Of a stretch of DNA of 64,000 bases, positions 19,861 to 29,297 are shown in pieces (within the stretch, counting starts at the first letter, position 1; every line of letters begins with the position of its first letter). The DNA comes from Corynebacterium lactis (GTDB taxonomy: Bacteria; Actinomycetota; Actinomycetes; Mycobacteriales; Mycobacteriaceae). The position numbers and the translations under genes were made by a program. The stretch lies in contig NZ_ULHE01000001.1 of assembly GCF_900519355.1 (NCBI RefSeq), positions 310,001 through 374,000 of the forward strand, in the 5' to 3' direction. The notes beneath the pieces are model-generated. The model was given only the letters and a program-made list of their open reading frames with translations. It was not told the origin of the DNA and did no database searches.

Positions 19861-20035
19861 AAGTATGAACATTTCCCTTTGGGGCGTGGGCCGAAAGGAT
19901 GAGTCCCCGAGCTGCTGGGGCGTAATTGTAAAGCCCCGTCCCTTTAAACAGGGGGCGCAACCGACGAATGGGGAGCGCAACCAAAGTCGTCGGCGCGTAA
20001 AGGAGGAGGTCGCCCCCCAAAGGGGTTAGGGTCTG
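19861..20035. other. intergenic block rich in inverted repeats (possible structured RNA)
   Basis: Within the 465-nt gap between the M23 gene and the DUF6350 gene, five stem-forming pairs crowd into ~170 nt: CCTTT/AAAGG (19876-19898), CCCC/GGGG (19905-19920), GCCCC/GGGGC (19932-19957), CCGACGA (19961-19967) with TCGTCGG (19987-19993), and CCCC-AAA-GGGG (about 20015-20026). Upstream of cell-wall hydrolase genes in actinobacteria a c-di-AMP (ydaO-type) riboswitch is common, but the conserved bases of that class could not be recognised here and the M23 promoter lies downstream of the block. Strand undecided. Confidence 0.3.
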
Positions 20036-20205
20036 TAAAGAAGTAACGCCGGGCTGGGCTCGCGGAAGGCATCTCGCCTCTACTCGCACGAAGCGATTTC
20101 CGCGACGCTCCAATGTGCGCTCCTTATATAAAGGGCGCAGGAGTAGTTGGTATCAACGGCCCGACAGCTCTCGACATAAGGCCCACAGGAAAGGACTACG
20201 ACACA

Positions 20206-21924
20206 GTGAGAGGCTCAGATCCTCGAAAGGCGTCCTCCAGCCGCGACAGGAACCGGCAGAGTCGTCGCGCGGGCTCGCGTGCTGCTGCTCGTCCGGTTTC
20301 GCAGAGGCACTCGCACCCCGAGACCGCACCACTGCCGGTCGGCGCTGTTCGTGGGCAGAGTCGAGCACAGGCCGATGAGCGGGCGTCGTCGCAATTGTCA
20401 GCAAGGGCGCTGCAGTCGTCGTCGGCAAGCGGGCGCGCGTACGTGACCGTTTTTGGTAGGAGGCTCAACGTCGCCCGGATGCGTCGCTTCGGCCTGTCCG
20501 TCGCGGCTGCGGACGGCGTGGTGGTACTCCTGGCGATTTCGCTCGCGCTGATCGGCGTGATTGTCCGGGGCGTGGGCATGACGCCGCTGCCGGCCACCAT
20601 CGCCGAGGTGTGGATGACCTTCAACCTGGTCCCCTTCGCCTTCAACGGAACCACCCTGGGGCTCATGCCCGCGGTCCCGGCGATCGCGGTGGTCGCATTT
20701 CTCGCGTGGAGGGTGCGCCGTGAGGTGGCGGACCGCATCAGCCTTCGAGACGTCCGGGCGCTGGCCGCGGCGTACCTTGGCGTACCGCTGATCCTCACGG
20801 TCATCGCCTGGCTCATGCTTTACGACGCCTCCCAGGTTTTCCAGCGCATTAAGCTCCCCAATTTCGGTGCAGCTCTCCTGTCGACCCTGCTCGTGCACCT
20901 GGCGGCGCTGACCATCGGAATGGGGCAGCGACTGCTGCGTGCGCTGCTGCGCCGCAGGCGGTGGCCGGAGTGGCTGCTGACATCGGCGCGGTTGGCTGTC
21001 TCCTACGTACTGTGGCTCTTCGTCGCGGGTTTCATTGCGGTGGTGGTCTCGCTGGTGTGGCATTACAAGAATGCCGCCGACGCGTATGCGATTGCGTCCA
21101 CCGCAGGTGAGTCAGTCGCGTTGACGGCGCTCTCCGTGGCCTACCTGCCCAATGTGGTGCTCGGTGCCGTCGCGGTGCTGCTCGGTGGAAACGCCAATGT
21201 CGGCGTTGCTGAGGTGAGCCTGTTTTCGGTGACGCCGGGGCAGTTGCCTCCTCTTCCAATCCTGGCGGCGATGCCGCAGTCGCTGATCTCGCCCTTCATT
21301 GGCGTATTCGTGGTGGTTCCCGCGGCGGTCGCGGTGTGGCGGGTCGTCGTGTTCCTGCGCAGCTCGAAGACGGAACGTCCCTACCTGGTAGTGGTCGCGG
21401 CCGCAGTGTGGTCCGGCCTGTTCCTCGTCGCGCTCGCATGGCTATTCGGCGGAGAGGTGGGGTACCTCGGATGGTCCGGCGCGTCGTGGTGGCTGACCGG
21501 CCTTCTCGGTTCGATGTGGTTTGCGATCACCGGAGCGATTGTCGCGGTCGCCATGACTGGCGTTCCGTCGGTGGGAGGCTACCGGGGCGGAGCTGAGCCT
21601 GCGGCTGAGGTTGGGGCAGAGTCTGAGCCAGCACAAGAGGCTGCGGAGGCCGATGTTCAGCCGGGAGATGCGGAGGCATCTCAGGCCGATGCCGACGCTG
21701 ACGACGATGCGGACGCTGACGACGATGCGGACGCTGACGATGCCGACGCTGATACCGAGGCGCAGGACGGAGCAAGCGCCGAGGAGGCCGGGGCCTCCGA
21801 ACCTGCCGACGAAGAATCTGGGCCGGAAGGCACGGAAGAGACGTCGGCAAGCGGGGAGGAAGACCGCGAAGCGGGGGCGGAATCGGGCAACGAGGAGGGC
21901 GCACAGGGCGAAAAGCAGGGGTAG
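20206..21924 (+). CDS. polytopic membrane protein, DUF6350 / PerM-like
   Basis: 572 aa from the GTG at 20206 (GGAAAGGA at 20188-20195). A basic, Ser/Arg-rich cytoplasmic N-terminal ~85 residues is followed by about nine or ten hydrophobic helices (from LSVAAADGVVVLLAISLALIG to the end of the membrane region near residue 450). The C-terminal tail is very acidic and low complexity. Its place directly before purN-purH and near uvrD1 matches Rv0955/PerM, a membrane protein linked to cell division and persistence in mycobacteria. Function here is inferred from that synteny and topology only. Confidence 0.75.
   Translation: MRGSDPRKASSSRDRNRQSRRAGSRAAARPVSQRHSHPETAPLPVGAVRGQSRAQADERASSQLSARALQSSSASGRAYVTVFGRRLNVARMRRFGLSVAAADGVVVLLAISLALIGVIVRGVGMTPLPATIAEVWMTFNLVPFAFNGTTLGLMPAVPAIAVVAFLAWRVRREVADRISLRDVRALAAAYLGVPLILTVIAWLMLYDASQVFQRIKLPNFGAALLSTLLVHLAALTIGMGQRLLRALLRRRRWPEWLLTSARLAVSYVLWLFVAGFIAVVVSLVWHYKNAADAYAIASTAGESVALTALSVAYLPNVVLGAVAVLLGGNANVGVAEVSLFSVTPGQLPPLPILAAMPQSLISPFIGVFVVVPAAVAVWRVVVFLRSSKTERPYLVVVAAAVWSGLFLVALAWLFGGEVGYLGWSGASWWLTGLLGSMWFAITGAIVAVAMTGVPSVGGYRGGAEPAAEVGAESEPAQEAAEADVQPGDAEASQADADADDDADADDDADADDADADTEAQDGASAEEAGASEPADEESGPEGTEETSASGEEDREAGAESGNEEGAQGEKQG
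21691..21753 (+). repeat. 18-bp tandem repeat coding an Asp/Ala tail
   Basis: Units of 18, 18, 15 and 12 bp of the form GCSGACGCTGACGACGAT follow one another in frame within the DUF6350 gene. They encode alternating Ala-Asp runs. Length change by slippage would keep the frame. Confidence 0.85.
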
Positions 21925-21931
21925 GAGGAAT

Positions 21932-21959
21932 TTGGGCTGTGGGGGCGCCTGGGTATGCT
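21932..21959 (+). promoter_or_regulatory. likely leaderless promoter of purN
   Basis: TTGGGC (21932-21937), 16-nt spacer, TATGCT (21954-21959). The GTG of purN begins 8 nt after the -10 box, so the transcript probably starts at or next to the start codon. The in-frame ATG at 21955 lies inside the -10 box and is therefore rejected as the start. Confidence 0.55.
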
Positions 21960-21966
21960 TATCCGC

Positions 21967-22623
21967 GTGACCGAAGCACAGCCCGTTGCAGACAATCCTC
22001 ACAATCCTTCCGCCACCGACCAGCCACTTCGCCTTGTCGTACTCGCCTCCGGGTTCGGCTCACTGCTGCAGTCCATGCTGGAACTGCTCGATTCGGCCAA
22101 AGTGGTAATCGTCGCGGTCGGATCCGATAAGGATTGTCCCGCACTCGAGCGGGCCGAGAAACTACAAATCCCAACCTTCAAGGTGCCCTTCGACGCTGAG
22201 GCGAAGAAGAACCGGCAGGGTTGGGATTTGCGCGTTTTGGAGGCTGTGTCGTCTTTCTCGCCGGACTTGATCGTCTCGGCGGGATTCATGCGCATCCTAG
22301 GGAAGGTGTTCGTTGAGGCCTATCGCGACCGCATCATTAACACCCACCCCGCTCTGCTGCCGTCCTTCCCGGGCGCGCATGCGGTGCCGGACGCGCTGGA
22401 CTACGGGGTGAAGGTCACGGGCACGACCGTACATGTCGTCGACACTGGAGTGGACACCGGGCCGATCCTCGCTCAGGAGCCGGTGGTCGTCAAAAACGAC
22501 GACACGGTGGAGACTCTGCACGAACGCATCAAGGTAGTCGAACGGCGACTTCTCGTTGATGTACTGCACTCGATTGCCGATCGCGGGATGGTCCGCGACG
22601 GACGAAAGGCTTATCTGAAATGA
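21967..22623 (+). CDS. purN: phosphoribosylglycinamide formyltransferase
   Basis: 218 aa from the GTG at 21967. It has [15 protein letters not shown] at the N terminus (phosphate-binding region), the formyl-transfer core [19 protein letters not shown] and [15 protein letters not shown] with the catalytic Asp. It transfers a formyl group from 10-formyl-THF to GAR in purine synthesis. The stop overlaps the purH start by 4 nt (ATGA), so the two are translationally coupled. Confidence 0.93.
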   Translation: MTEAQPVADNPHNPSATDQPLRLVVLASGFGSLLQSMLELLDSAKVVIVAVGSDKDCPALERAEKLQIPTFKVPFDAEAKKNRQGWDLRVLEAVSSFSPDLIVSAGFMRILGKVFVEAYRDRIINTHPALLPSFPGAHAVPDALDYGVKVTGTTVHVVDTGVDTGPILAQEPVVVKNDDTVETLHERIKVVERRLLVDVLHSIADRGMVRDGRKAYLK

Positions 22624-24164
22624 CCAACGACAGCACGCAGCGTAAACCCATCAAGCGGGCTCTCATCAGCGTCTACGACAAGACCGGGCTGGAGGACCTG
22701 GCCCGCAGCTTGCACGACGCTGGCGTAGAAATCGTCTCCACCGGTTCGACCGCGGCCAAGATCGCCGCCGCGGGCGTTCCCGTGACCCCGGTCGAGGACC
22801 TCACCGGTTTCCCGGAGTGCCTCGAGGGCCGCGTCAAGACGCTGCACCCGCGCGTGCATGCCGGCATCCTCGCCGACACTCGCAAGGAGGACCACCTCGC
22901 GCAGCTAAAGGAGCTGGGCGTTGAGGCCTTCCAGCTGGTCGTTGTGAACCTGTACCCCTTCCGCGAGACGGTCGCCTCCGGCGCCTCCTTCGACGAGTGC
23001 GTCGAGCAGATCGACATCGGAGGCCCCTCCATGGTTCGCGCCGCCGCGAAGAACCACCCGTCCGTCGCGATCGTGGTCGACCCCGCGCGCTACACCGACG
23101 TTGCCGGCGCCGTCGCAGAGGGCGGCTTCACGCTGCAGCAGCGCCGCGAACTGGCCCGCGACGCGTTCCTGCACACCGCGGAGTACGATGCCGCGGTCTC
23201 CGGCTGGTTCGTCGAGCAGCTCTCTGGGCGCAGCAACGAACCGGTCGCGCTGCGCTACGGCGAGAACTCCCACCAGTCCGCGACGCTGACCCGCGTCGGC
23301 GCGAAGGGCCTGGCGAATGCGACGCAGCTAAACGGCAAGGAGATGTCGTACAACAACTACCAGGACGCTGACGCCGCGTGGCGCGCCGCCTGGGATCACG
23401 AGCGCCCCTGCGTCGCGATCATCAAGCACGCAAACCCCTGCGGTATCGCCGTGTCCGATGAGTCGATCGCCGCTGCTCATCGCGCTGCGCACGCCTGCGA
23501 CCCGATGTCCGCCTTCGGCGGCGTTATCGCCGTCAACCGCGAGGTCTCGGTCGAGATGGCCGAGCAGGTCAAGGACATCTTCACCGAGGTCATCGTTGCC
23601 CCGTCCTACGAGGACGGTGCGGTGGAGATTCTGAAGTCGAAGAAGAATCTGCGCGTCCTGGTCGCCGAGTACGAGGCGCCGAGCGAGGAGCGCAAGTTCA
23701 TCTCCGGCGGTTACCTGACGCAGGAGCCCGACACCTACCAGGCCGAGGGCGATAAGCCCGAGAACTGGACGCTCGCAACCGGCGAGGCCCTTTCGCCAGA
23801 GGAGCTCGCCGAGCTCGAGTTCGCGTGGCGCGCCGTCCGCGCCGTCAAGTCCAACGCGATCCTGCTGGCCAAGGGCGGCGCCACCGTCGGCGTCGGTATG
23901 GGCCAGGTCAACCGCGTGGACTCTGCGAAGCTCGCCGTCGAGCGCGCCAACACGCTTGCCGACGGCACCAACCGCACCGAGGGCTCCTTTGCGGCCTCGG
24001 ACGCCTTCTTCCCGTTCGCCGATGGCCTCCAGGTCCTGCTCGACGCGGGCGTGAAGGCCGTCGTCCAGCCGGGCGGTTCCATCCGCGATGAGGAGGTCAT
24101 CGCCGCGGCGAAGGAAGCCGGCGTGACCATGTACCTGACCGGTACGCGCCACTTCTTCCACTAG
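22620..24164 (+). CDS. purH: bifunctional AICAR formyltransferase / IMP cyclohydrolase
   Basis: 514 aa. The N-terminal MGS-like cyclohydrolase domain starts [16 protein letters not shown] and carries STGSTAAKI and [13 protein letters not shown]. The transformylase domain has the Lys/His signature [11 protein letters not shown] and [12 protein letters not shown], ending with [14 protein letters not shown] and [10 protein letters not shown]. It performs the last two steps to IMP. Overlaps purN by 4 nt. A long hairpin follows. Confidence 0.97.
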   Translation: MTNDSTQRKPIKRALISVYDKTGLEDLARSLHDAGVEIVSTGSTAAKIAAAGVPVTPVEDLTGFPECLEGRVKTLHPRVHAGILADTRKEDHLAQLKELGVEAFQLVVVNLYPFRETVASGASFDECVEQIDIGGPSMVRAAAKNHPSVAIVVDPARYTDVAGAVAEGGFTLQQRRELARDAFLHTAEYDAAVSGWFVEQLSGRSNEPVALRYGENSHQSATLTRVGAKGLANATQLNGKEMSYNNYQDADAAWRAAWDHERPCVAIIKHANPCGIAVSDESIAAAHRAAHACDPMSAFGGVIAVNREVSVEMAEQVKDIFTEVIVAPSYEDGAVEILKSKKNLRVLVAEYEAPSEERKFISGGYLTQEPDTYQAEGDKPENWTLATGEALSPEELAELEFAWRAVRAVKSNAILLAKGGATVGVGMGQVNRVDSAKLAVERANTLADGTNRTEGSFAASDAFFPFADGLQVLLDAGVKAVVQPGGSIRDEEVIAAAKEAGVTMYLTGTRHFFH

Positions 24165-24185
24165 GGGTTGGGGCCCCTTGGCGAA

Positions 24186-24249
24186 TTTTCCAGGATTGTG
24201 TAGGAAGTAAGGGCGAATTTGCTGTTACTTCCTACAAAATCCAGGAAAA
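24186..24249. terminator. 25-bp near-perfect hairpin after purH
   Basis: Arms 24186-24210 and 24225-24249 are complementary over 25 nt with two mismatches and a 14-nt loop. The left arm begins TTTT and the right arm ends AAAA, so the element has U-rich flanks in either direction. It follows purH by 21 nt. It may simply be a terminator, though the stem is longer than usual. Confidence 0.65.
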
Positions 24250-24355
24250 ATGCTGGCTCGGTTGCGGCGTCGGGCCACTCCGTGCTCAGGAGTGGCCACC
24301 ACTTTTGCCCCGAAAACCGCATGGGCGCCCGCTAATCGCGCTTAACATGGTCTGC

Positions 24356-24943
24356 ATGACACGCAGAACCGAAGCTCGCCAGCGCCGAGAGGGTGAAATT
24401 CTCGCCGCAGCCGCCGCCATCATCGCCGAACGCGGTTTTCATCAGTCGCGGCTCGAGGACGTCGGTTCTGCCGTCGGCATCTCGGGGCCTGCGCTCTACC
24501 GCTATTTCAGCGGTAAGGAGGACCTCCTCGCACAGATACTGATCGATATCTCCATCAGGCTTGTCGACGGCGGCCGTGCCGTGTTGGCCCAGTCGAAAGC
24601 AGAGGGGTGGGGTCCCGAGAGGACCCTGAAGGAGCTGCTGGCGCACCACGTGAAGTTCGCGGTGACCGAGCCCGATCGCATCCGCGTCCAGGAGCGCGAG
24701 GGCGGCAATCTTGCCTCGCAGGAGCGGGCAAAGGTGCGTTCGCTGCAGAGGCTGTACCTGGAGATGTGGGTCGATTCGCTGCGTGCGCTGCATCCTGAGC
24801 TGACTGCGGATCAGGCCCAGGTTAAGGTGCAATTGGTGGCGGGGCTGATTAACTCCTCGCGCCACGTGGTCAAGTGGGCGGGGCCCGAGCAGACCAGCGA
24901 CAATACCTTCACCATGGCGCTCGCGGCGCTGGGGATCGAGTAG
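24356..24943 (+). CDS. TetR-family transcriptional regulator
   Basis: 195 aa from the ATG at 24356, taken because TetR proteins start just before the RRTEARQRREGEILAAAAAIIAERGF helix and a TAACAT box lies 8 nt upstream. The helix-turn-helix is LEDVGSAVGISGPALYRYFSGKEDLL (about residues 33-58). The C-terminal ligand domain is divergent. It precedes the leucine/acyl-CoA block in the same orientation, as BkaR-type (Rv2506) regulators do near accA1-accD1 in mycobacteria, so a branched acyl-CoA effector is a reasonable guess. Confidence 0.85.
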   Translation: MTRRTEARQRREGEILAAAAAIIAERGFHQSRLEDVGSAVGISGPALYRYFSGKEDLLAQILIDISIRLVDGGRAVLAQSKAEGWGPERTLKELLAHHVKFAVTEPDRIRVQEREGGNLASQERAKVRSLQRLYLEMWVDSLRALHPELTADQAQVKVQLVAGLINSSRHVVKWAGPEQTSDNTFTMALAALGIE

Positions 24944-25123
24944 CTCAAAGTAGTCAAGGCGACGTGCATCGTATCGACGGTGCCCGTCGCCTCTTTCGTG
25001 CGCATGTTGTGCGTGGGGAGTGCCACGATCGCGCTGCAGTGTGCGGGCATCGCCAGGGATTCCGGGGTCTGCCAGGGGGCCGGATGAGCATTTACCCCCG
25101 AAACTGTTAATCGTGGCTAACTA

Positions 25124-25139
25124 TTGAACGCTGGTCAAT
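25124..25139. promoter_or_regulatory. TTGAACG-N3-GTCAAT operator candidate, copy 1
   Basis: TTGAACGCTGGTCAAT with TTGA/TCAA ends. A related 16-mer, ATGAACGGCCGTCAAT, lies upstream of the second ligase gene at 36752-36767 (12 of 16 identical, outer halves conserved). Best guess is the binding site of the TetR protein encoded at 24356. Confidence 0.45.
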
Positions 25140-25235
25140 TGGTGCGTTTTCCTGCATTGTTTACGAAAGGATTGTGGTTGGTTGGCCATGGCTGGGGGTA
25201 GGGCGCTGTGATATGGAAAACAAAAGCACTTGAAG

Positions 25236-25251
25236 CGTGATGCGAGTCACA
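25236..25251. promoter_or_regulatory. GlxR/CRP-like site, copy 1
   Basis: CGTGATGCGAGTCACA matches the GlxR consensus TGTGA-N6-TCACA with one changed outer base; the inner GTGA-N6-TCAC dyad is perfect. GlxR is the cAMP-responsive global regulator of corynebacteria and controls many carbon-catabolic operons. It lies 54 nt before the first start codon of the operon. Confidence 0.55.
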
Positions 25252-25256
25252 TTAAT

Positions 25257-25293
25257 CTTTCCGTCAAGAAAGTTAATAGTCATTAACGGAAAG
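25257..25293. promoter_or_regulatory. compound dyad overlapping the accD1 ribosome site
   Basis: Outer arms CTTTCCGT (25257-25264) and ACGGAAAG (25286-25293) and an inner palindrome GTTAAT-AGTC-ATTAAC (25272-25287). The right outer arm contains GGAAAG, the only ribosome site before the ATG at 25305. It could be an operator, an RNA hairpin that hides the ribosome site, or both; the inner and outer stems cannot form together. Confidence 0.4.
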
Positions 25294-25304
25294 TATTTCG
25301 CCCC

Positions 25305-26972
25305 ATGACTCACGCGACCGACACCGCACACGCAAGCACCGCACAGGCCGATTCAGCACACGCCGATTCCGCACAGGCCGATTCAGCACACGCCGATTCC
25401 GCACAGCCGATGACTAACCGCGGCAAGCACGAGCAGCTCGTGGCACATCTCAAGGACCTGCTGGCCCAGGCGGCCAAGGGCGGCTCCGACAAGGCACGCG
25501 CCCGACACATCTCCCGCGGCAAGCTCCTGCCGCGCCAGCGCATCAACCAGCTCCTGGACCCGGGCAGCCCCTTCCTCGAGGTCGCGCCCCTCGCCGCGCA
25601 CGAGATGTACGGTGGCAAGGTCCCGGCCGCTGGCGTCATCGCCGGCATCGGCCTGATCCACGGCCGCCGCTGCCTCGTCGTAGCTAACGACGCCACGGTC
25701 TCCGGCGGCACCTACTACCCGATGACGGTGAAGAAGCACCTGCGCGCCCAGGCGATCGCGGGGCAGAACCGGCTGCCCTGCATCTACCTGGTCGATTCGG
25801 GCGGCGCGATGCTGCTGAACCAGGACGAGGTCTTCCCGGACCGCGACCACTTCGGCCGCATCTTCTACAACCAGGCGAACCTCTCGGCTCGCGGCATCCC
25901 GCAGATCGCGTCCGTGATGGGCTCCTGCACCGCGGGTGGCGCCTACGTCCCGGCGATGAGCGACGAGGCCGTGATTGTGAAGAACCAGGGCACCATCTTC
26001 CTGGCAGGCCCTCCGCTGGTCAAGGCCGCGACCGGCGAGGACGTCACCCCAGAGGAACTCGGCGGCGGCGAGCTGCACTCGAAGGTCTCCGGCGTCACGG
26101 ATCACCTCGCCGTCAACGACGCCGACGCCCTGCGCCGAGTCCGCGACATCGTCGCCACGCTGCCGAAGGACCCGGCCGCCCCGTGGGACGTCGAGCCGGC
26201 CGTCTCCCCGAAGCGCGCCCAGACCGACCTCTACGACGTGGTCCCTACCGACTCGAAGACGCCGTACGACGTCCGCGAGGTCATCGAGATCATCGTCGAC
26301 GGCGGCGAATACAAGGAGTTCAAGGCGGAATTCGGCAAGACCCTGGTCACCGCGTTCGCGCGTATCCACGGCCACCCGGTCGGCATCGTCGCGAACAACG
26401 GAATCCTCTTCGCGGAGTCCGCGCAGAAGGGTGCCCACTTCATCGAGCTCTGCGACCAGCGCAAGATCCCGTTGGTGTTCCTCCAGAACACGACCGGCTT
26501 TATGGTCGGCCGCGAGTACGAGGCGGGCGGCATCGCCAAGCACGGCGCGAAGATGGTCAACGCCGTCGCGACGACCCGCGTGCCCAAGTTCACCGTGGTC
26601 ATCGGTGGTGCCTTCGGCGCCGGCAACTACTCCATGTGCGGCCGCGCGTACTCGCCGCGGTTCCTGTGGATGTGGCCGAACGCCCGCATCGCGGTCATGG
26701 GTGGCCCGCAGGCCGCGATGACTCTGTCGACCGTCCGCCGCAACCAGATTGAGCGCTCCGGCGAGTCCTGGTCCGCCGAAGAGCAGGAGCAGTTCGAGGC
26801 CCCGATCCGCGAGCAGTTCGAGCGCCAGTCCGACTGCTACTACTCTTCGGCCCGCCTGTGGGACGACGGCGTGATCGACCCGGCCGATACCCGCCGCATC
26901 CTGGGCATGGCGCTCGACGTCGCCAGCAGCGCACCGCTCGAGGACCCCGGCTTCGGCGTCTTCCGCATGTAG
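25305..26972 (+). CDS. accD1: acyl-CoA carboxylase beta subunit, probably 3-methylcrotonyl-CoA carboxylase
   Basis: 555 aa carboxyltransferase. Acyl-CoA and biotin pockets are visible as [29 protein letters not shown] with [16 protein letters not shown], and [24 protein letters not shown] with [15 protein letters not shown]; these are typical of methylcrotonyl-CoA carboxylases. It adds CO2 to 3-methylcrotonyl-CoA using carboxybiotin from the next gene. The N terminus is preceded by a repetitive Ala/Asp/Ser/His stretch; a second ATG at 25409 starts at the conserved region but lacks a ribosome site. First structural gene of the leucine block. Confidence 0.88.
   Translation: MTHATDTAHASTAQADSAHADSAQADSAHADSAQPMTNRGKHEQLVAHLKDLLAQAAKGGSDKARARHISRGKLLPRQRINQLLDPGSPFLEVAPLAAHEMYGGKVPAAGVIAGIGLIHGRRCLVVANDATVSGGTYYPMTVKKHLRAQAIAGQNRLPCIYLVDSGGAMLLNQDEVFPDRDHFGRIFYNQANLSARGIPQIASVMGSCTAGGAYVPAMSDEAVIVKNQGTIFLAGPPLVKAATGEDVTPEELGGGELHSKVSGVTDHLAVNDADALRRVRDIVATLPKDPAAPWDVEPAVSPKRAQTDLYDVVPTDSKTPYDVREVIEIIVDGGEYKEFKAEFGKTLVTAFARIHGHPVGIVANNGILFAESAQKGAHFIELCDQRKIPLVFLQNTTGFMVGREYEAGGIAKHGAKMVNAVATTRVPKFTVVIGGAFGAGNYSMCGRAYSPRFLWMWPNARIAVMGGPQAAMTLSTVRRNQIERSGESWSAEEQEQFEAPIREQFERQSDCYYSSARLWDDGVIDPADTRRILGMALDVASSAPLEDPGFGVFRM
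25347..25406 (+). repeat. 30-bp tandem repeat (two exact copies) in the accD1 5' end
   Basis: A 30-bp unit beginning GCCGATTCAGCACACGCC is repeated exactly at 25347-25376 and 25377-25406; each unit is itself two near-identical 15-bp halves. It codes four copies of ADSA(H/Q) in frame. The repeat is outside the conserved carboxyltransferase domain. Confidence 0.9.
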
Positions 26973-27065
26973 TCATTGTCCCGTTTTGCACCCCGTTCCC
27001 GTTTCTCACCCTGCATAGGAATCCCGCACGGGAATGACAACTTTTTGAAAGGAGCACGTGGAGAC

Positions 27066-29186
27066 ATGACTGCCACTGCCGGAGAAAACACCGCAACCAC
27101 CAGCCCGACCTCTGCCTCTGCCCGCGAGCTGGCGACCGTCCTCGTCGCCAACCGCGGCGAGATCGCCTGCCGCATCATCCGCACCCTGCGCGACAACGGC
27201 ATCCGCTCGGTCGCCGTCTACTCCGACGCCGACGCCGACGCCCCGCACGTGCGGCTTGCTGACGTCGCCGTCCACATCGGCCCCTCGGCTGCCCGCGAGT
27301 CCTACCTGGTTATCGACAAGATTATCGGCGCGGCCAAGGCCACCGGCGCCGACGGCATCCACCCGGGCTACGGCTTCCTGTCCGAAAACGCCGACTTCGC
27401 CGCGGCCTGCGAGAACGCCGGCATCGAGTTCATCGGCCCGCCGGCCTCCGCCATCAACACCATGGGCGACAAGATTTCGGCACGCGCTGCGGTGGAGGCG
27501 CGCGACGTGCCCACCGTCCCCGGCCTGTCCCGGCCCGGCCTGAGCGACGAGGAGCTGATCGCGGCCGCCCCCGGGATTGGCTTCCCCGTTCTTATCAAGC
27601 CGTCGGCAGGCGGTGGAGGTAAGGGCATGCACCGCGTGGAGGACCCGGCGGCGCTGCCCGGCGCGCTGGTCACGGCGCGGCGCGAGGCGGCCGGCGCGTT
27701 CGGCGATGACTCGCTGTTCCTGGAGCACTTCGTGGATACCCCGCGCCACATCGAGGTGCAGGTCGTCGCGGATAAGCACGGCAACGTCATCCACCTCGGC
27801 GAGCGCGAGTGCTCGCTGCAGCGCCGTCACCAGAAGGTCATCGAGGAGGCGCCGAGTCCGCTTCTCGACGAGGCCACGCGCGCCGCGATCGGCGAGGCTG
27901 CGTGCGATGCGGCGCGCTCGGTGGGCTACGTCGGCGCGGGAACGGTGGAGTTCATCGTCCCCGCGAAGGAGCCGGAGAAGTTCTACTTCATGGAGATGAA
28001 TACCCGCCTGCAGGTGGAGCACCCGGTCACCGAGCAGGTCACCGGCCTGGACCTGGTGGCGCTGCAGGTCGCGGTGGCCGCGGGCCAGCCGCTGCCGCTG
28101 TCTCAGGACGATGTCACCCTGACCGGCCACTCCATCGAGGCGCGCGTCTACGCGGAGGACCCCGCGGCCGGATTCCTGCCGACCGGCGGAACCGTCACGA
28201 AGGTCATCGAGCCGACCGGCGTCGGCATCCGCGTGGACTCCGGCATCGCCGACGGCTCCGAGATCTCCTCGCTCTACGACCCGATGCTGATGAAGGTCAT
28301 CTCGCACGGCGCCGACCGCACCCAGGCGCTGGAGCGTCTCGACCGGGCGCTCGCCGACACCGTCGTCGCGGGCGTGGGCGTCAACGTGGACTTCTGCCGC
28401 TACCTGCTCCAGGTGCCGCAGGTGCGCGCAGGCGACCTCGACACCGGCCTACTGGACCGGGTCGCCGAGGGTTTCACCGCCACCCGCACGCCTGACGACG
28501 TCTACATCGCGGCGGCCCTGTCCTGGCTGCAGCGCCGCTGGCCTTCTGCACAGGGCTCGCCCTGGCAGACTCCCGACGGCTGGCGCTCCGGAACCCCGGC
28601 CGCACAGCGGATCCGCTTCGGGGCGGGGGAGTCCTCGCAGCTGGTGTCGATCGTCGGCACGCCGGAGCGGGCGGAGGTCATCGTGGGCGACATCGTCGCG
28701 GGCCTGTCGGCGGAGGCCGACGATGAGGCGACCGCGCACGCCGAGCCCCGCACCTACGCGGCGTCCGCCTTCGTCGACGGCGAGCGGCTGCGCGTCGTCT
28801 GCGACGGGATCGCGCGGCACTACCTGGTGGAGGTCATTGGCGGTTCCGCCGCGGGCGCCGAGGAGTACGTCGTCTCGGGCGACTCCGGCACCTGGGTCTT
28901 GCCGCGCACCGAGGTCGTCACCACCGGCGCGGACGACGACGCCACCGGCTCTGGCGCGGTCCGGGCACCGATGCCGGGAGCCATCATCGCCCTGGCCGCC
29001 GACGAGGGCGCCCGCGTCGAGGTCGGCGACCCGTTGCTGGTCATGGAGGCGATGAAGATGGAGCACACCCTGACCGCCGAGGTCGCGGGCACGGTCTCCT
29101 TCGCGGTCGCGCCGGGTGATCAGGTCACCGGCGACCAGCAGTTGGCCACCATCACGTCGGACGAGGGCGACGAGGCAGAGGCCTAG
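27066..29186 (+). CDS. accA1: acyl-CoA carboxylase alpha subunit (biotin carboxylase + BCCP)
   Basis: 706 aa from the ATG at 27066, after a GAAAGGAG site. The biotin carboxylase domain starts [24 protein letters not shown]. The ATP-grasp Gly-rich loop [12 protein letters not shown], the [20 protein letters not shown] segment and [15 protein letters not shown] are present. A C-terminal biotinyl domain has the attachment site VMEAMKMEH with Lys664. It carboxylates its own biotin with ATP and bicarbonate and serves AccD1. Starts 93 nt after accD1. Together they match the AccA1-AccD1 pair of mycobacteria, the 3-methylcrotonyl-CoA carboxylase of leucine catabolism. Confidence 0.9.
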   Translation: MTATAGENTATTSPTSASARELATVLVANRGEIACRIIRTLRDNGIRSVAVYSDADADAPHVRLADVAVHIGPSAARESYLVIDKIIGAAKATGADGIHPGYGFLSENADFAAACENAGIEFIGPPASAINTMGDKISARAAVEARDVPTVPGLSRPGLSDEELIAAAPGIGFPVLIKPSAGGGGKGMHRVEDPAALPGALVTARREAAGAFGDDSLFLEHFVDTPRHIEVQVVADKHGNVIHLGERECSLQRRHQKVIEEAPSPLLDEATRAAIGEAACDAARSVGYVGAGTVEFIVPAKEPEKFYFMEMNTRLQVEHPVTEQVTGLDLVALQVAVAAGQPLPLSQDDVTLTGHSIEARVYAEDPAAGFLPTGGTVTKVIEPTGVGIRVDSGIADGSEISSLYDPMLMKVISHGADRTQALERLDRALADTVVAGVGVNVDFCRYLLQVPQVRAGDLDTGLLDRVAEGFTATRTPDDVYIAAALSWLQRRWPSAQGSPWQTPDGWRSGTPAAQRIRFGAGESSQLVSIVGTPERAEVIVGDIVAGLSAEADDEATAHAEPRTYAASAFVDGERLRVVCDGIARHYLVEVIGGSAAGAEEYVVSGDSGTWVLPRTEVVTTGADDDATGSGAVRAPMPGAIIALAADEGARVEVGDPLLVMEAMKMEHTLTAEVAGTVSFAVAPGDQVTGDQQLATITSDEGDEAEA

Positions 29187-29297
29187 GTCGGTCGGCACAG
29201 GGCACGCACAGTACCCAAGCAACCACAGCGCACATCCCCCACCGCACCCACAGCACTTACGCACGAATCACACGAACTTCACTCCAAGGAGCAACCC

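Larger units (their letters stand above)
24944..25304. other. 361-nt regulatory region upstream of the leucine-catabolic operon
   Basis: No gene is seen. The region holds three separable motifs described in their own entries: a TTGAACG-type dyad at 25124-25139, a CRP/GlxR-like dyad at 25236-25251 and a compound dyad at 25257-25293 that reaches the ribosome site of the first structural gene. A/T content rises from about 25100 on. Confidence 0.7.

Noticed and set aside
19861..20035. c-di-AMP (ydaO) riboswitch for the M23 gene
   Set aside because: Position is suggestive, but conserved bases could not be recognised and a good promoter lies between the block and the gene. Kept only as an unnamed structured region.
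21955..21957. ATG start for purN
   Set aside because: It lies inside the best -10 box (TATGCT), and the GTG at 21967 fits a leaderless transcript and the family start better.
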